IMG/VR virus record: IMGVR_UViG_3300046168_000017
Span: 1 to 59,609 of that record
Direction: 5' to 3' (one strand)
From: a virus
Length of the DNA stretch: 59,609 nt
The position numbers and the translations under genes are program-made. The first letter of the stretch is position 1. Every line of letters starts with the position of its first letter. Below are positions 47,733 through 54,625 of this stretch, in pieces. The notes beneath the pieces are model-generated. The model ran no database searches. It had not been told where the DNA came from and saw nothing but the letters and a program-made list of their open reading frames with translations.

Positions 47733-47873
47733 ATGGGAAAATTATTAGTAAAATTAGGATTAAAAATACAAGCATGGTGGTGTTTGTTTGAGTGTTGGTG
47801 GAATAGCATAGTAGCTAAACTTATGTTTAATGTTGAGACATGTCCTCACAAGTTATGCAAATGTAAGAAATAA
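47733..47873 (+). CDS. Small Trp/Cys-rich protein
   Basis: The 46-residue product has an amphipathic helix with WWCLFECWW and a Cys-rich tail (CPHKLCKCKK). The frame is open upstream to 47619, but the ATG at 47733 lies just after the previous gene and is preferred. Possibly membrane-interacting and part of the lysis region (inference). Confidence 0.45.
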   Translation: MGKLLVKLGLKIQAWWCLFECWWNSIVAKLMFNVETCPHKLCKCKK

Positions 47874-48037
47874 TGACTGAGCAAATAAAACTATACATAA
47901 TAAATGCCTCAACGCTAGGTGTTACAACTTTTACTACCTTAGAAATGGGTATGAAAATATTGCTTTTAGCAGTAACAATAGGTTATACCGTTACTAAATG
48001 GATAAATTTAAATAAAAAAGATGAGGACAATAAATAA
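47873..48037 (+). CDS. Small membrane protein, possible second holin or lysis factor
   Basis: The 54 residues carry one hydrophobic span (about 26-43, GMKILLLAVTIGYTVTKWI) with a short polar N terminus and a charged Lys/Asp end. It starts overlapping the previous stop and ends overlapping the amidase start by 17 bases. Single-span proteins beside endolysins often act as holins or pinholins. Confidence 0.55.
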   Translation: MTEQIKLYIINASTLGVTTFTTLEMGMKILLLAVTIGYTVTKWINLNKKDEDNK

Positions 48038-48446
48038 AATTATTGTTCACTGTTCAGCTACACAAGAAGGTAGAGATTTAGATGCCGCTGAAATAAATAA
48101 ATGGCATTTAAAAAGAGGTTGGAACGGCATTGGTTACCACTATGTAGTTTTATTAGATGGTACTATAGAATACGGCCGTAGTATATACAAACAAGGCGCT
48201 CATGTTAAAGGTGAAAATGAAGGTTCTATAGGAATTTGTTACATTGGAGGCGTCGAATCAGAACGTGGATCTAACGGCAAATGGATTGCTAAAGATACTA
48301 GAACACCTGAACAAAAAGAAAGCTTGTTATTGTTGCTTAAAACATTAAAAAAAATGCATTCGAAGGCTACAATACATGGTCACAACGAGTTTGCAGCAAA
48401 GAGCTGCCCGTGCTTTGATGCTAATAAAGAATATTGTAATATATGA
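48021..48446 (+). CDS. N-acetylmuramoyl-L-alanine amidase (T7-lysozyme-like endolysin)
   Basis: The 141-residue product matches T7 lysozyme in size and motifs. Zinc ligands H10, H121 and C129 match H17, H122 and C130 of T7 lysozyme, and K127 matches its K128. It cleaves the bond between the glycan and the peptide stem of peptidoglycan, releasing progeny. It has no signal peptide, consistent with holin-dependent export. In T7 this protein also inhibits the phage RNA polymerase; no such polymerase is seen here. ATGA overlap with the next gene. Confidence 0.88.
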   Translation: MRTINKIIVHCSATQEGRDLDAAEINKWHLKRGWNGIGYHYVVLLDGTIEYGRSIYKQGAHVKGENEGSIGICYIGGVESERGSNGKWIAKDTRTPEQKESLLLLLKTLKKMHSKATIHGHNEFAAKSCPCFDANKEYCNI

Positions 48447-48727
48447 AATCACCATTAAACATAAAAGAAAAAGCTTACGAAAAGCAAAATAGAAAAATGC
48501 GTAAAGATTATACCAAAGAAACTGGTAAAACTTTAGGTTCAAGACAGACGTCTGGAACTGGAAAGAGAAGAGTTTCATTTGCTTGTAGATTTGCTGGTAT
48601 GGCTGGAGCAATGAAAGACGCTAAAGGAGAGCCAACTAAAAAGGCGATGGCTTTAAAGAAATGGGGTTTTGGTAGTGTTGAAGCTGCTAGAAATTTTTGT
48701 CAAAAAAATAAAGAGAAAAAATCATAA
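48443..48727 (+). CDS. SPL-tagged small basic protein
   Basis: The 94 residues begin MKSPLNIKEKAYEKQNRK and continue with SFACRFAGMAGAMKDAKGEPTKKAMALKKWGFGSVEAA, a motif family seen in several phages, function unknown (from memory). It is the last plus-strand gene before the convergent terminator and is translationally coupled to the amidase. Confidence 0.6.
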   Translation: MKSPLNIKEKAYEKQNRKMRKDYTKETGKTLGSRQTSGTGKRRVSFACRFAGMAGAMKDAKGEPTKKAMALKKWGFGSVEAARNFCQKNKEKKS

Positions 48728-48729
48728 TA

Positions 48730-48770
48730 AGGAACAAAGATAAATGGGCGTACCATACCCAAAAGTTCCT
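48730..48770. other. Nested inverted repeat next to convergent terminator
   Basis: AGGAAC (48730-48735) pairs with GTTCCT (48765-48770), and inside it TGGG pairs with CCCA around CGTACCATA. This RNA structure stands directly before the terminator stem. It may be part of a compound terminator or an anti-terminator. Confidence 0.3.
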
Positions 48771-48779
48771 GTAACCAAG

Positions 48780-48810
48780 AAAGGGGATCACTAACGTGGT
48801 CCCCTTTTTT
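48780..48810. terminator. Convergent bidirectional terminator
   Basis: A stem AAGGGGATCAC pairs with GTGGTCCCCTT around TAAC, with one G-U wobble, and is flanked by T6 on one strand (48805-48810) and A-rich sequence on the other. It sits between the last plus gene and the end of nrdA on the minus strand, so it can stop transcripts from both sides. Confidence 0.8.
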
Positions 48811-48821
48811 GATTTAACTAA

Positions 48822-50540
48822 CTAACCATCACAAGCTAAACAATCTTCATTCATTGCTTGCTGTGCAATATCTCCACGCAAGACAGATTCTGTCCTCGTG
48901 TAATATAAGGTTTTAACACCTTTTTTCCATGCTTCAAAATGAACCTTGTTAATCCACTTTGGTGTTGCTACGCTAGGAAAAGCTAAGTTTAAACTAACCG
49001 ACTGATCTACATATTGCTGTCTTAGTCCAGCTTGATTAACTAATTCTAATTGATTAATCTCCTTAAAAGTTTTAAATACCTCCTTTGCGGGTGTTTCGTG
49101 TGCCAACACAACATCATCAAGCTCAATAATATTTTGCACACTACCACCATCAGCCATGATTTTATCCCACGTTTCATTATTATTTATTTTAAGTTTTCTT
49201 AATAGTTTCAATAAAGTAGGATTCTTACGTATAAAGGTTCCTTTGGCCGTCTGCTCTGTAAAAACATTTGCTGCCCAAGGTTCTATACCCGGCGAAACAT
49301 TGCCACTAAGCTTGCTATTAGAAACAGTGGGAGCCACAGCGCGTAAATGAGTATTACGCATACCAGTTCCAGAACACCATAAAGGTTCTCCATAAGTTTC
49401 TGCAAGTGCCATACTAGCCCTTTCACTTTCAATTTTAATTTGACTAAATATTTTCCTAGTTTCAAACTGAGCAAGTAAACCTTCGAACGATATACCTTTT
49501 TCTTGTAAGTACGTGTGCCAGCCCAAAACTCCCAAGCCAAGCGCTCTTCCTTTCGTAGCTGACCTAACCGCGTTTTCAAAGCCTCGTAAGCCTTTAGCTC
49601 GTTGTATAAACTCTTCCATGACTCCATCAAGGAACCATATACTGTCGTAAATAAGGTTTGTACCTTTCCACTCTTCATATTTTGCTAGATTTAATGATGA
49701 TAAACAACATACAAAACTGTGGTTTTCATCAGTGTGTAACGTGATCTCTGAGCATATGTTTGTCATGTGTACTTTGAGACCATTGTCTTTGTACGCTTTG
49801 GGGTTATTTTTATTTGTGTTCCCTTTAAATAGGATATAAGGTTCTCCAGTAGCTTTACGTTTTTGAAGAAGTTTTCCCCAACGTTTTCTTGCTTGTTTAT
49901 CTCCAGCTTCAAGTCTTCGCATGAATTTATCGCCGACAATAGCACACTGGTGCAAGTTGAGCGATTGACGATTGACGTCTCCTTTGGGTTCACGTATTTC
50001 AAGCCACTCTTCGAAATCGGCGTGATCAATATTAATATTAACCGATGCTGCTCCTCGTCGGACAGATCCTTGATTAGTGGCAAGTATAGTTGAGTCGTAT
50101 ATTTTACAAAACGGCACAACTCCATCACTTGTTCCATTACCTGTTATTTTAGCGCCGGCGGGTCTTATTTGATTTATACCGATACCTACTCCACCGCCGT
50201 GCTTAGCGAGTAGCATCATCTCTAAGTTTTTTTGCCCAATGTCTTGTATAGAATCAGCCACATCGATACCAAAACAGCTAATAGGTAAACCGCGATCAGT
50301 ACCTGTATTGGACAACACAGGACTAGCCAAACAAAGCCAACCATTCCAAATGTAATCAAAAAACCTTTCTGCCATTTCGGGTTTATATAATCGTCTAGCA
50401 ACAGTTTTAGCCACACGCATATAAGCATCACGTGGAGTTTCATCTTGTAGTAAATACCCACCAGATATTGTTTTTTTATACACTTCAGTATCTCCCCACT
50501 TTGGGTAGTCTTCTCCTTTAATCCACTCATTGTTCCACAT
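48822..50540 (-). CDS. nrdA: Ribonucleotide reductase large subunit (NrdA)
   Basis: The frame is open from 50678, but the ATG at 50540 is chosen because the upstream membrane protein ends just 2 bases before it; this gives 572 residues. The catalytic pattern NICSE, radical-path Tyr pair (LYYTRTES) and C-terminal thioredoxin-type pair (CLACDG) are visible. An N-terminal ATP cone is absent, so overall allosteric control is likely lost. It converts ribonucleotide diphosphates to deoxy forms with NrdB and supplies phage DNA synthesis. Confidence 0.9.
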   Translation of the reverse strand: MWNNEWIKGEDYPKWGDTEVYKKTISGGYLLQDETPRDAYMRVAKTVARRLYKPEMAERFFDYIWNGWLCLASPVLSNTGTDRGLPISCFGIDVADSIQDIGQKNLEMMLLAKHGGGVGIGINQIRPAGAKITGNGTSDGVVPFCKIYDSTILATNQGSVRRGAASVNINIDHADFEEWLEIREPKGDVNRQSLNLHQCAIVGDKFMRRLEAGDKQARKRWGKLLQKRKATGEPYILFKGNTNKNNPKAYKDNGLKVHMTNICSEITLHTDENHSFVCCLSSLNLAKYEEWKGTNLIYDSIWFLDGVMEEFIQRAKGLRGFENAVRSATKGRALGLGVLGWHTYLQEKGISFEGLLAQFETRKIFSQIKIESERASMALAETYGEPLWCSGTGMRNTHLRAVAPTVSNSKLSGNVSPGIEPWAANVFTEQTAKGTFIRKNPTLLKLLRKLKINNNETWDKIMADGGSVQNIIELDDVVLAHETPAKEVFKTFKEINQLELVNQAGLRQQYVDQSVSLNLAFPSVATPKWINKVHFEAWKKGVKTLYYTRTESVLRGDIAQQAMNEDCLACDG

Positions 50541-50542
50541 AT

Positions 50543-50782
50543 TTAAATTATAAAATGTTTGATCCAAGCTATTAAACCATTTAAATTTAAAGCTACTAAA
50601 TTCCATTGTTTTCTTGATGACACTTGTATTATTACACATATAAAGCCTATAATAAATAATATAGGCTCTAATGTCCATTGGCCTGCCATCACAAAGCCAG
50701 CACCCATATAACCTACTCTAGTTGCTATCCGTTTCCACGGACTCAACCTTTTCTGTCTCACTAGGTTTTTCAGTAACTTCAT
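50543..50782 (-). CDS. Small membrane protein in the RNR operon
   Basis: Start is uncertain: ATG at 50782 is used, with GTG/TTG alternatives downstream and an overlap with the neighbouring gene. The product has hydrophobic stretches (VGYMGAGFVMAGQWTLEPIL, FIIGFICVII) followed by QWNLVALNLNGLIAWIKHFI. Similar small membrane proteins occur in phages. Its stop lies 2 bases before nrdA. Confidence 0.5.
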   Translation of the reverse strand: MKLLKNLVRQKRLSPWKRIATRVGYMGAGFVMAGQWTLEPILFIIGFICVIIQVSSRKQWNLVALNLNGLIAWIKHFII

Positions 50783-50948
50783 TTTTAAGTTGCTCCAACG
50801 CTTCGTCATATCCTGGCATTTTTTTAATTGTTTCTAAAGAACCTACAGCTACTTCTCTAGTAAATTGTATTTCAGTTATAAGCTGTTGCATAACTCTAGC
50901 CATTGCATCAACTTTATTTTTCATTTCTATTAATTTGTTTTCTTTCAT
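50718..50948 (-). CDS. Small acidic helical protein
   Basis: 76 residues, helical and acidic at its C terminus (EKPSETEKVESVETDSN). It sits between nrdB and nrdA and is coupled by ATGA overlap with an upstream frame. No known family is recognised. Confidence 0.5.
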   Translation of the reverse strand: MKENKLIEMKNKVDAMARVMQQLITEIQFTREVAVGSLETIKKMPGYDEALEQLKNEVTEKPSETEKVESVETDSN

Positions 50949-51163
50949 TTTAAGTTTTCTTTTTTTACAAAGTCTCTTACACCTGTCCAGTTTAGATCGT
51001 TGTATATATCTTGTTCAGTTATATTTATCTTACCAGATATCTTCGAAGTCTTCCCCTTCGTTAGCTTTACTATAGTCCGTTGGACGAATAGCAAAAAAAT
51101 CAGTATGGGTAATGCCCCCGGTAAGATGATAAAACCAATCAAGATTAGCTGCTGCTTTAGTGT
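50945..51163 (-). CDS. Uncertain small ORF overlapping nrdB end
   Basis: The frame contains INITEQDIYNDLNWTGVRDFV and ends in an ATGA overlap with the acidic protein, which supports it being translated. Upstream it lies in another frame inside nrdB and is hydrophobic; only about 28 codons lie outside nrdB. The start used here, ATG at 51163, is a guess; a longer frame opens at 51217. Confidence 0.3.
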   Translation of the reverse strand, partial: TLKQQLILIGFIILPGALPILIFLLFVQRTIVKLTKGKTSKISGKINITEQDIYNDLNWTGVRDFVKKENLK

Positions 51164-51998
51164 CATACGCGAAATACGATCCAAGGTCAACATAACCAAG
51201 TTCCACAAGTTTTTCATTTGCTCTCTTTTTTATAAATTGTTTTAAATCATTAGCTGATATACCCTCAATGTCTCCAGCTTCAAACATTTTGTCAATATAG
51301 CTACTTTCAAGATTAACCATTGTTTCAGCAGCTTTAATTATATCTTCTCTACATAAATGCAGTAATTGATCGTTTTCACTGCACATATCGCGATATAGCT
51401 TGCAACCCATTTTACTATGTAGTGATTCATCTCTTACTGACCATTTCATTTGTTGCCCGATACCCTTAAGTAAATTTCGAAGCTGAAAACTATACAACAC
51501 TGCAAAAGCACTATACAGACTAACTCCTTCAGCGAAGGCTGAAAATACAGCCAAGCTTTTCGCAATACCCACAGGATTATTACCGTCGTAAGCAACCAAA
51601 TTATCAAATCTAGCAGACGTTGCTGGTTCATGTAAAAATGCTTCATAGTCTTCTAGCTTTAAAGTTTCATTTAAGTAACTATATGCTACGGCATGCACAG
51701 TTTCCTGTGAGCCAAACATCATAGCCATTTGTCTTATTTCGTGTTTAGGAAACCACGATACGACGTTCTGGGTCCAATAGTCTGATACCGCGCATTCTGT
51801 CTGCGCGAAGCCAAGAAGTATGTTCCCGACAAGGTGTTTTTCTTTTTCGTTAAGTCTTTCATTCCAATCTTTTATATCGCTTTGCATTGAGATCTCAGTG
51901 TGTAACCAAAATGCTTGTGCTTGTTTTAACCAACCTTCATTGTAGTATTCAGGATATTCAAATGGTTTGTACGCTATGCGCTCATCAAATAATCCCAT
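51030..51998 (-). CDS. nrdB: Ribonucleotide reductase small subunit (NrdB)
   Basis: The 322-residue ferritin-like protein has the six metal ligands in order: E68, E99, H102, E157, E191 and H194. Y74, beside the first ligand, is the radical Tyr candidate. The C-terminal FEDIW tail would dock on NrdA. It generates the radical needed by NrdA. It is followed by a 49-residue protein gene starting just upstream on this strand. Confidence 0.9.
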   Translation of the reverse strand: MGLFDERIAYKPFEYPEYYNEGWLKQAQAFWLHTEISMQSDIKDWNERLNEKEKHLVGNILLGFAQTECAVSDYWTQNVVSWFPKHEIRQMAMMFGSQETVHAVAYSYLNETLKLEDYEAFLHEPATSARFDNLVAYDGNNPVGIAKSLAVFSAFAEGVSLYSAFAVLYSFQLRNLLKGIGQQMKWSVRDESLHSKMGCKLYRDMCSENDQLLHLCREDIIKAAETMVNLESSYIDKMFEAGDIEGISANDLKQFIKKRANEKLVELGYVDLGSYFAYDTKAAANLDWFYHLTGGITHTDFFAIRPTDYSKANEGEDFEDIW

Positions 51999-52148
51999 TT
52001 ATTTAAAAATTTCTAATGCTATGTCAATAAAAGGTATATATAATACATGTGTTATTTGATCTTTTTCATCATAAGTTCTTGCTCCTAATAATACACCTGG
52101 ATATGTACCTACTGATAAACTCCAGTTTTTATTCTGCTTTGATTCCAT
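51999..52148 (-). CDS. Small protein upstream of nrdB
   Basis: A 49-residue ORF ends in TAA directly before the nrdB ATG. It has a WSLSVGTYPGVLLGARTY segment and a C-terminal IPFIDIALEIF stretch, like small conserved phage proteins. Tight packing supports it. Function is unknown. Confidence 0.55.
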   Translation of the reverse strand: MESKQNKNWSLSVGTYPGVLLGARTYDEKDQITHVLYIPFIDIALEIFK

Positions 52149-52299
52149 ATTTATCTTGTATTTCTACTAATTCTTTAAATTTAACTTTGTTTCTAACTTC
52201 CCAGCTCCATTTCCACCATTTATCTATTTGCCGTTCAGCATACTTTTTTCTAGCTAATCTTTTAGCTTCGAAAGGATTAACCTTACTGTCTCGTCGCAT
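52129..52299 (-). CDS. Small Lys/Trp-rich protein
   Basis: A 56-residue ORF overlapping its downstream neighbour by 20 bases and the upstream endonuclease I gene by 46. It is basic and helical (KRLARKKYAERQIDKWWKW) and may bind nucleic acid. Unknown function. Confidence 0.5.
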   Translation of the reverse strand: MRRDSKVNPFEAKRLARKKYAERQIDKWWKWSWEVRNKVKFKELVEIQDKYGIKAE

Positions 52300-52709
52300 T
52301 CCTTATGATTTTGTGGTTTATATAATGTAAGTGGTCCTAATCGTCTTTCAGTAATAAGTTTTTTAAATAATTTCCAACGTAACGGAAACGATTCATTAGC
52401 TCTACCTTTAGTTTCAATTATAAAACCCTTACCTACAAAGTCTGGTGTATATTTTATATTAAGTATTTTTTTGTTACCTCTGTTTTTGTAATCTCCTTTA
52501 CCATTACCACATCTTTCATATGACTCAAATGGAAAATCAAAAGACTCTGACAACTCAAATGTTTGACCCTCATATAAAGCAGTTATTTTAGCTTTGCGTA
52601 AAGCCATATACATATAACGCTCAAGACCAGACGCGAAGTTGATCCCATCATATGAGATCTTCTTCGACTGAACTGGGCCTTTTTTTCTTTTATAAGATTT
52701 CTTCTTCAT
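52254..52709 (-). CDS. Endonuclease I (T7 gp3-like Holliday junction resolvase)
   Basis: The 151-residue product has the endonuclease I pattern: E30 (FASGLERY), D90 (YTPDF), E99 and K101 (IETKG), as in T7 gp3. It resolves branched DNA and in T7 helps degrade host DNA. It is coupled to the neighbouring MazG-like gene (20-base overlap). Confidence 0.85.
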   Translation of the reverse strand: MKKKSYKRKKGPVQSKKISYDGINFASGLERYMYMALRKAKITALYEGQTFELSESFDFPFESYERCGNGKGDYKNRGNKKILNIKYTPDFVGKGFIIETKGRANESFPLRWKLFKKLITERRLGPLTLYKPQNHKECDETVRLILSKLKD

Positions 52710-53004
52710 TTATTTCTATGTCGTGATAGTGTAAACCATCGTTACCGTTTTGGCCTACAATATTCATTCTATTAAGCATAGCTTCTTCTATTTCATCTTG
52801 TAAACAATGTCTAGCTGATTCTAAGTATAGTATTGCGTCCATTAATTCTTCTTGTACATCAACAATAAATCTGCTAAGATCTTTTTTTTGACCTTCGATC
52901 TCTTGCATCATTGTAGCTCCATATTTCTTTTGACCTATTAAGCTACGTTCGTCCATCTTCCTTAGTACGTTTTGTACTATCTTATCTTGTGTTTTAATCT
53001 GCAT
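52690..53004 (-). CDS. MazG-like / NTP pyrophosphohydrolase-related small protein
   Basis: The 104-residue helical product has VDVQEELMDAILYLESA, resembling the metal-binding helix of MazG/phage nucleotide pyrophosphohydrolases. Such enzymes cleave (d)NTPs and clear unusual nucleotides. Key residues are fewer than in full MazG, so activity is uncertain. It overlaps the MazG fusion gene. Confidence 0.5.
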   Translation of the reverse strand: MQIKTQDKIVQNVLRKMDERSLIGQKKYGATMMQEIEGQKKDLSRFIVDVQEELMDAILYLESARHCLQDEIEEAMLNRMNIVGQNGNDGLHYHDIEINEEEIL

Positions 53005-53752
53005 CTTTTACAAAAGTTCCGTTAATCATTTTACCTGTTCTTGCTGCTATCTCTGTGTAAGCAGCGTCAATACAGTCTTCAATTTCAAAGCCTTCTTGAT
53101 AAGCTAGGTTAGTTAATACAACAACCATATCACCTATAGCGTCTTGTATTTCTGGTTTATCTTTTTTAAGCAATGCTTGAGCAAGTTCACCAGCTTCTTC
53201 CATAAGCTTAACATACTGCGTGTGTGAGTTACCTGTTTGATATATGCCTCTTTCCGCAGCCCAACTACGTATTAAATCAAATCTTTCAATTGTAGTGTCA
53301 GGTGTATGTGTTGGATTAAAAAATGCTTCGTAGAAAGCTTTATTATAAATATAAGATCTATTGTTGTTGTACATAGATTCTTTCGCGTTAGCCATTATCC
53401 ACGGTATGTTTTCTTTTGTTATTTCAAACTGGCCAAAACTTGTTTTCCAATTTAAACCTATATTATCGCTTAATCTACCTTTTAATTTATTAAGAGGTAC
53501 AGGGAATGTTGAGGTTTGTTCTGTTGCGTTTATTTTCATTTTATTAAATAAGTTTTTATATAATTTTCTGTCGACTTTATAGCCGTAAGACTTTTGAAGT
53601 TCTATTTCACGGTCTGATATATACTCTATATCGTCTGACTGTTCAAGAACTTCATACTCATTCTCCTTATAACCTTGCATAAGGGTAACCCGTGTATTAA
53701 GATTACGTGTAACACCGATCTTTTTACCTGGTATGTGGTATAAATAATACAT
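52994..53752 (-). CDS. GIY-YIG-like / MazG fusion protein
   Basis: The 252-residue product joins two domains. Residues 1-70 look like a GIY-YIG nuclease: YLYHI...KKIGVTRN..TR, with a downstream Glu (DREIELQKSYG). Residues about 160-250 are a MazG all-alpha pyrophosphohydrolase: EEAGEL (E185/E186/E189), then D204 and D208 in DAIGDMVVVL. The combination may cleave DNA or nucleotides linked to nucleotide-pool control. Whether the nuclease is active is unclear, as the usual motif is partly altered. Confidence 0.65.
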   Translation of the reverse strand: MYYLYHIPGKKIGVTRNLNTRVTLMQGYKENEYEVLEQSDDIEYISDREIELQKSYGYKVDRKLYKNLFNKMKINATEQTSTFPVPLNKLKGRLSDNIGLNWKTSFGQFEITKENIPWIMANAKESMYNNNRSYIYNKAFYEAFFNPTHTPDTTIERFDLIRSWAAERGIYQTGNSHTQYVKLMEEAGELAQALLKKDKPEIQDAIGDMVVVLTNLAYQEGFEIEDCIDAAYTEIAARTGKMINGTFVKDAD

Positions 53753-53757
53753 ATTTT

Positions 53758-54402
53758 TTATAGTTTATTGTTATACAAATGCATGTTATGTGCGTGATGG
53801 TAATACCAGCCTATTTCTAAATTAAGACGTCTAGCTATTAGTTTTTGTAATGATGAAAATTGATACTGATCATTACAGAAACCGTACCAGATGTCATTAG
53901 AACGCATGTAGACAGACATACAAAGCTTATCGTTTATAATTGTAAACTGAACTGCGTACGTACATGGCGTGTCTTTCTTATATTTATCATATTCTTTACC
54001 ATCGTATATACTTATCGCTGCATGTCTAGTATTTTTATTTGTTTTTAATTTAGCGCAAACATAATCTATTTGACAACTTCGTTTCCATTGATAACCATAG
54101 TTAGAGTTTACTTTTCTATCGCCGTCAGCCATTCGCTCCCATATTGGTGGTATTTTACCGTACAGTTCGCCTAGCTTGTCAATACTAGGATCACCTGATA
54201 AATACCATTGCCATTCAGCTTCAGCATATTCTAAGCTCCAATTACGTTCTTTGTTAGTAATATGATTTTGTGTAGGGTTTTCTATATAAAAACCACAATT
54301 AAACAAAGCTTTAGTATCATCAAAATCTTCACCATATCTAATAGCTTGATCTAACAAAAACTCATATGCTTCATTTGCGTTTTTAAATCTTGTGTTTATC
54401 AT
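53758..54402 (-). CDS. Thymidylate synthase / dCMP hydroxymethylase-family enzyme
   Basis: The 214-residue protein (short for ThyA) has the catalytic Cys (TPC at 147), the RS-ND motif with R167/S168/D170, and G174. At the position matching E. coli ThyA N177, which selects dUMP, it has D178, as in T4 dCMP hydroxymethylase. A one-residue shift would give N177 instead, so the call is tentative. H202/H203/H205 near NMHLY match the C-terminal active-site loop. It may methylate dUMP or modify dCMP. Confidence 0.65.
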   Translation of the reverse strand: MINTRFKNANEAYEFLLDQAIRYGEDFDDTKALFNCGFYIENPTQNHITNKERNWSLEYAEAEWQWYLSGDPSIDKLGELYGKIPPIWERMADGDRKVNSNYGYQWKRSCQIDYVCAKLKTNKNTRHAAISIYDGKEYDKYKKDTPCTYAVQFTIINDKLCMSVYMRSNDIWYGFCNDQYQFSSLQKLIARRLNLEIGWYYHHAHNMHLYNNKL

Positions 54403-54625
54403 AATAATATTTATAGTATTTAAATATTGTCTCCCACAACTCTCTTGGGTTGAAAGCCTGAGGTGATCTATTTATTTTTTTGTTTATCTCTATATCTATA
54501 TACCACCAAGCAAAGTTTTCTTTACAAAATGGCGATATATATATTCCATTGTTAATACACCAATGATAAGCTTTAAATTCATCAGGTGAATATTGATATT
54601 CTACTGATTTCTTTTTTACTCCCAT
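54383..54625 (-). CDS. Small conserved hypothetical protein
   Basis: The 80-residue product is rich in Tyr, Trp and Lys with KAYHWCINNGIYISPF and FAWWYIDIEIN segments. It overlaps both neighbours (20 and 10 bases). No function known. Confidence 0.5.
   Translation of the reverse strand: MGVKKKSVEYQYSPDEFKAYHWCINNGIYISPFCKENFAWWYIDIEINKKINRSPQAFNPRELWETIFKYYKYYYDKHKI

Noticed and set aside
49283-50137. Two alternate minus-strand frames inside nrdA (131 and 124 residues)
   Set aside because: They overlap fully with conserved RNR sequence, and only the nrdA frame has catalytic motifs.
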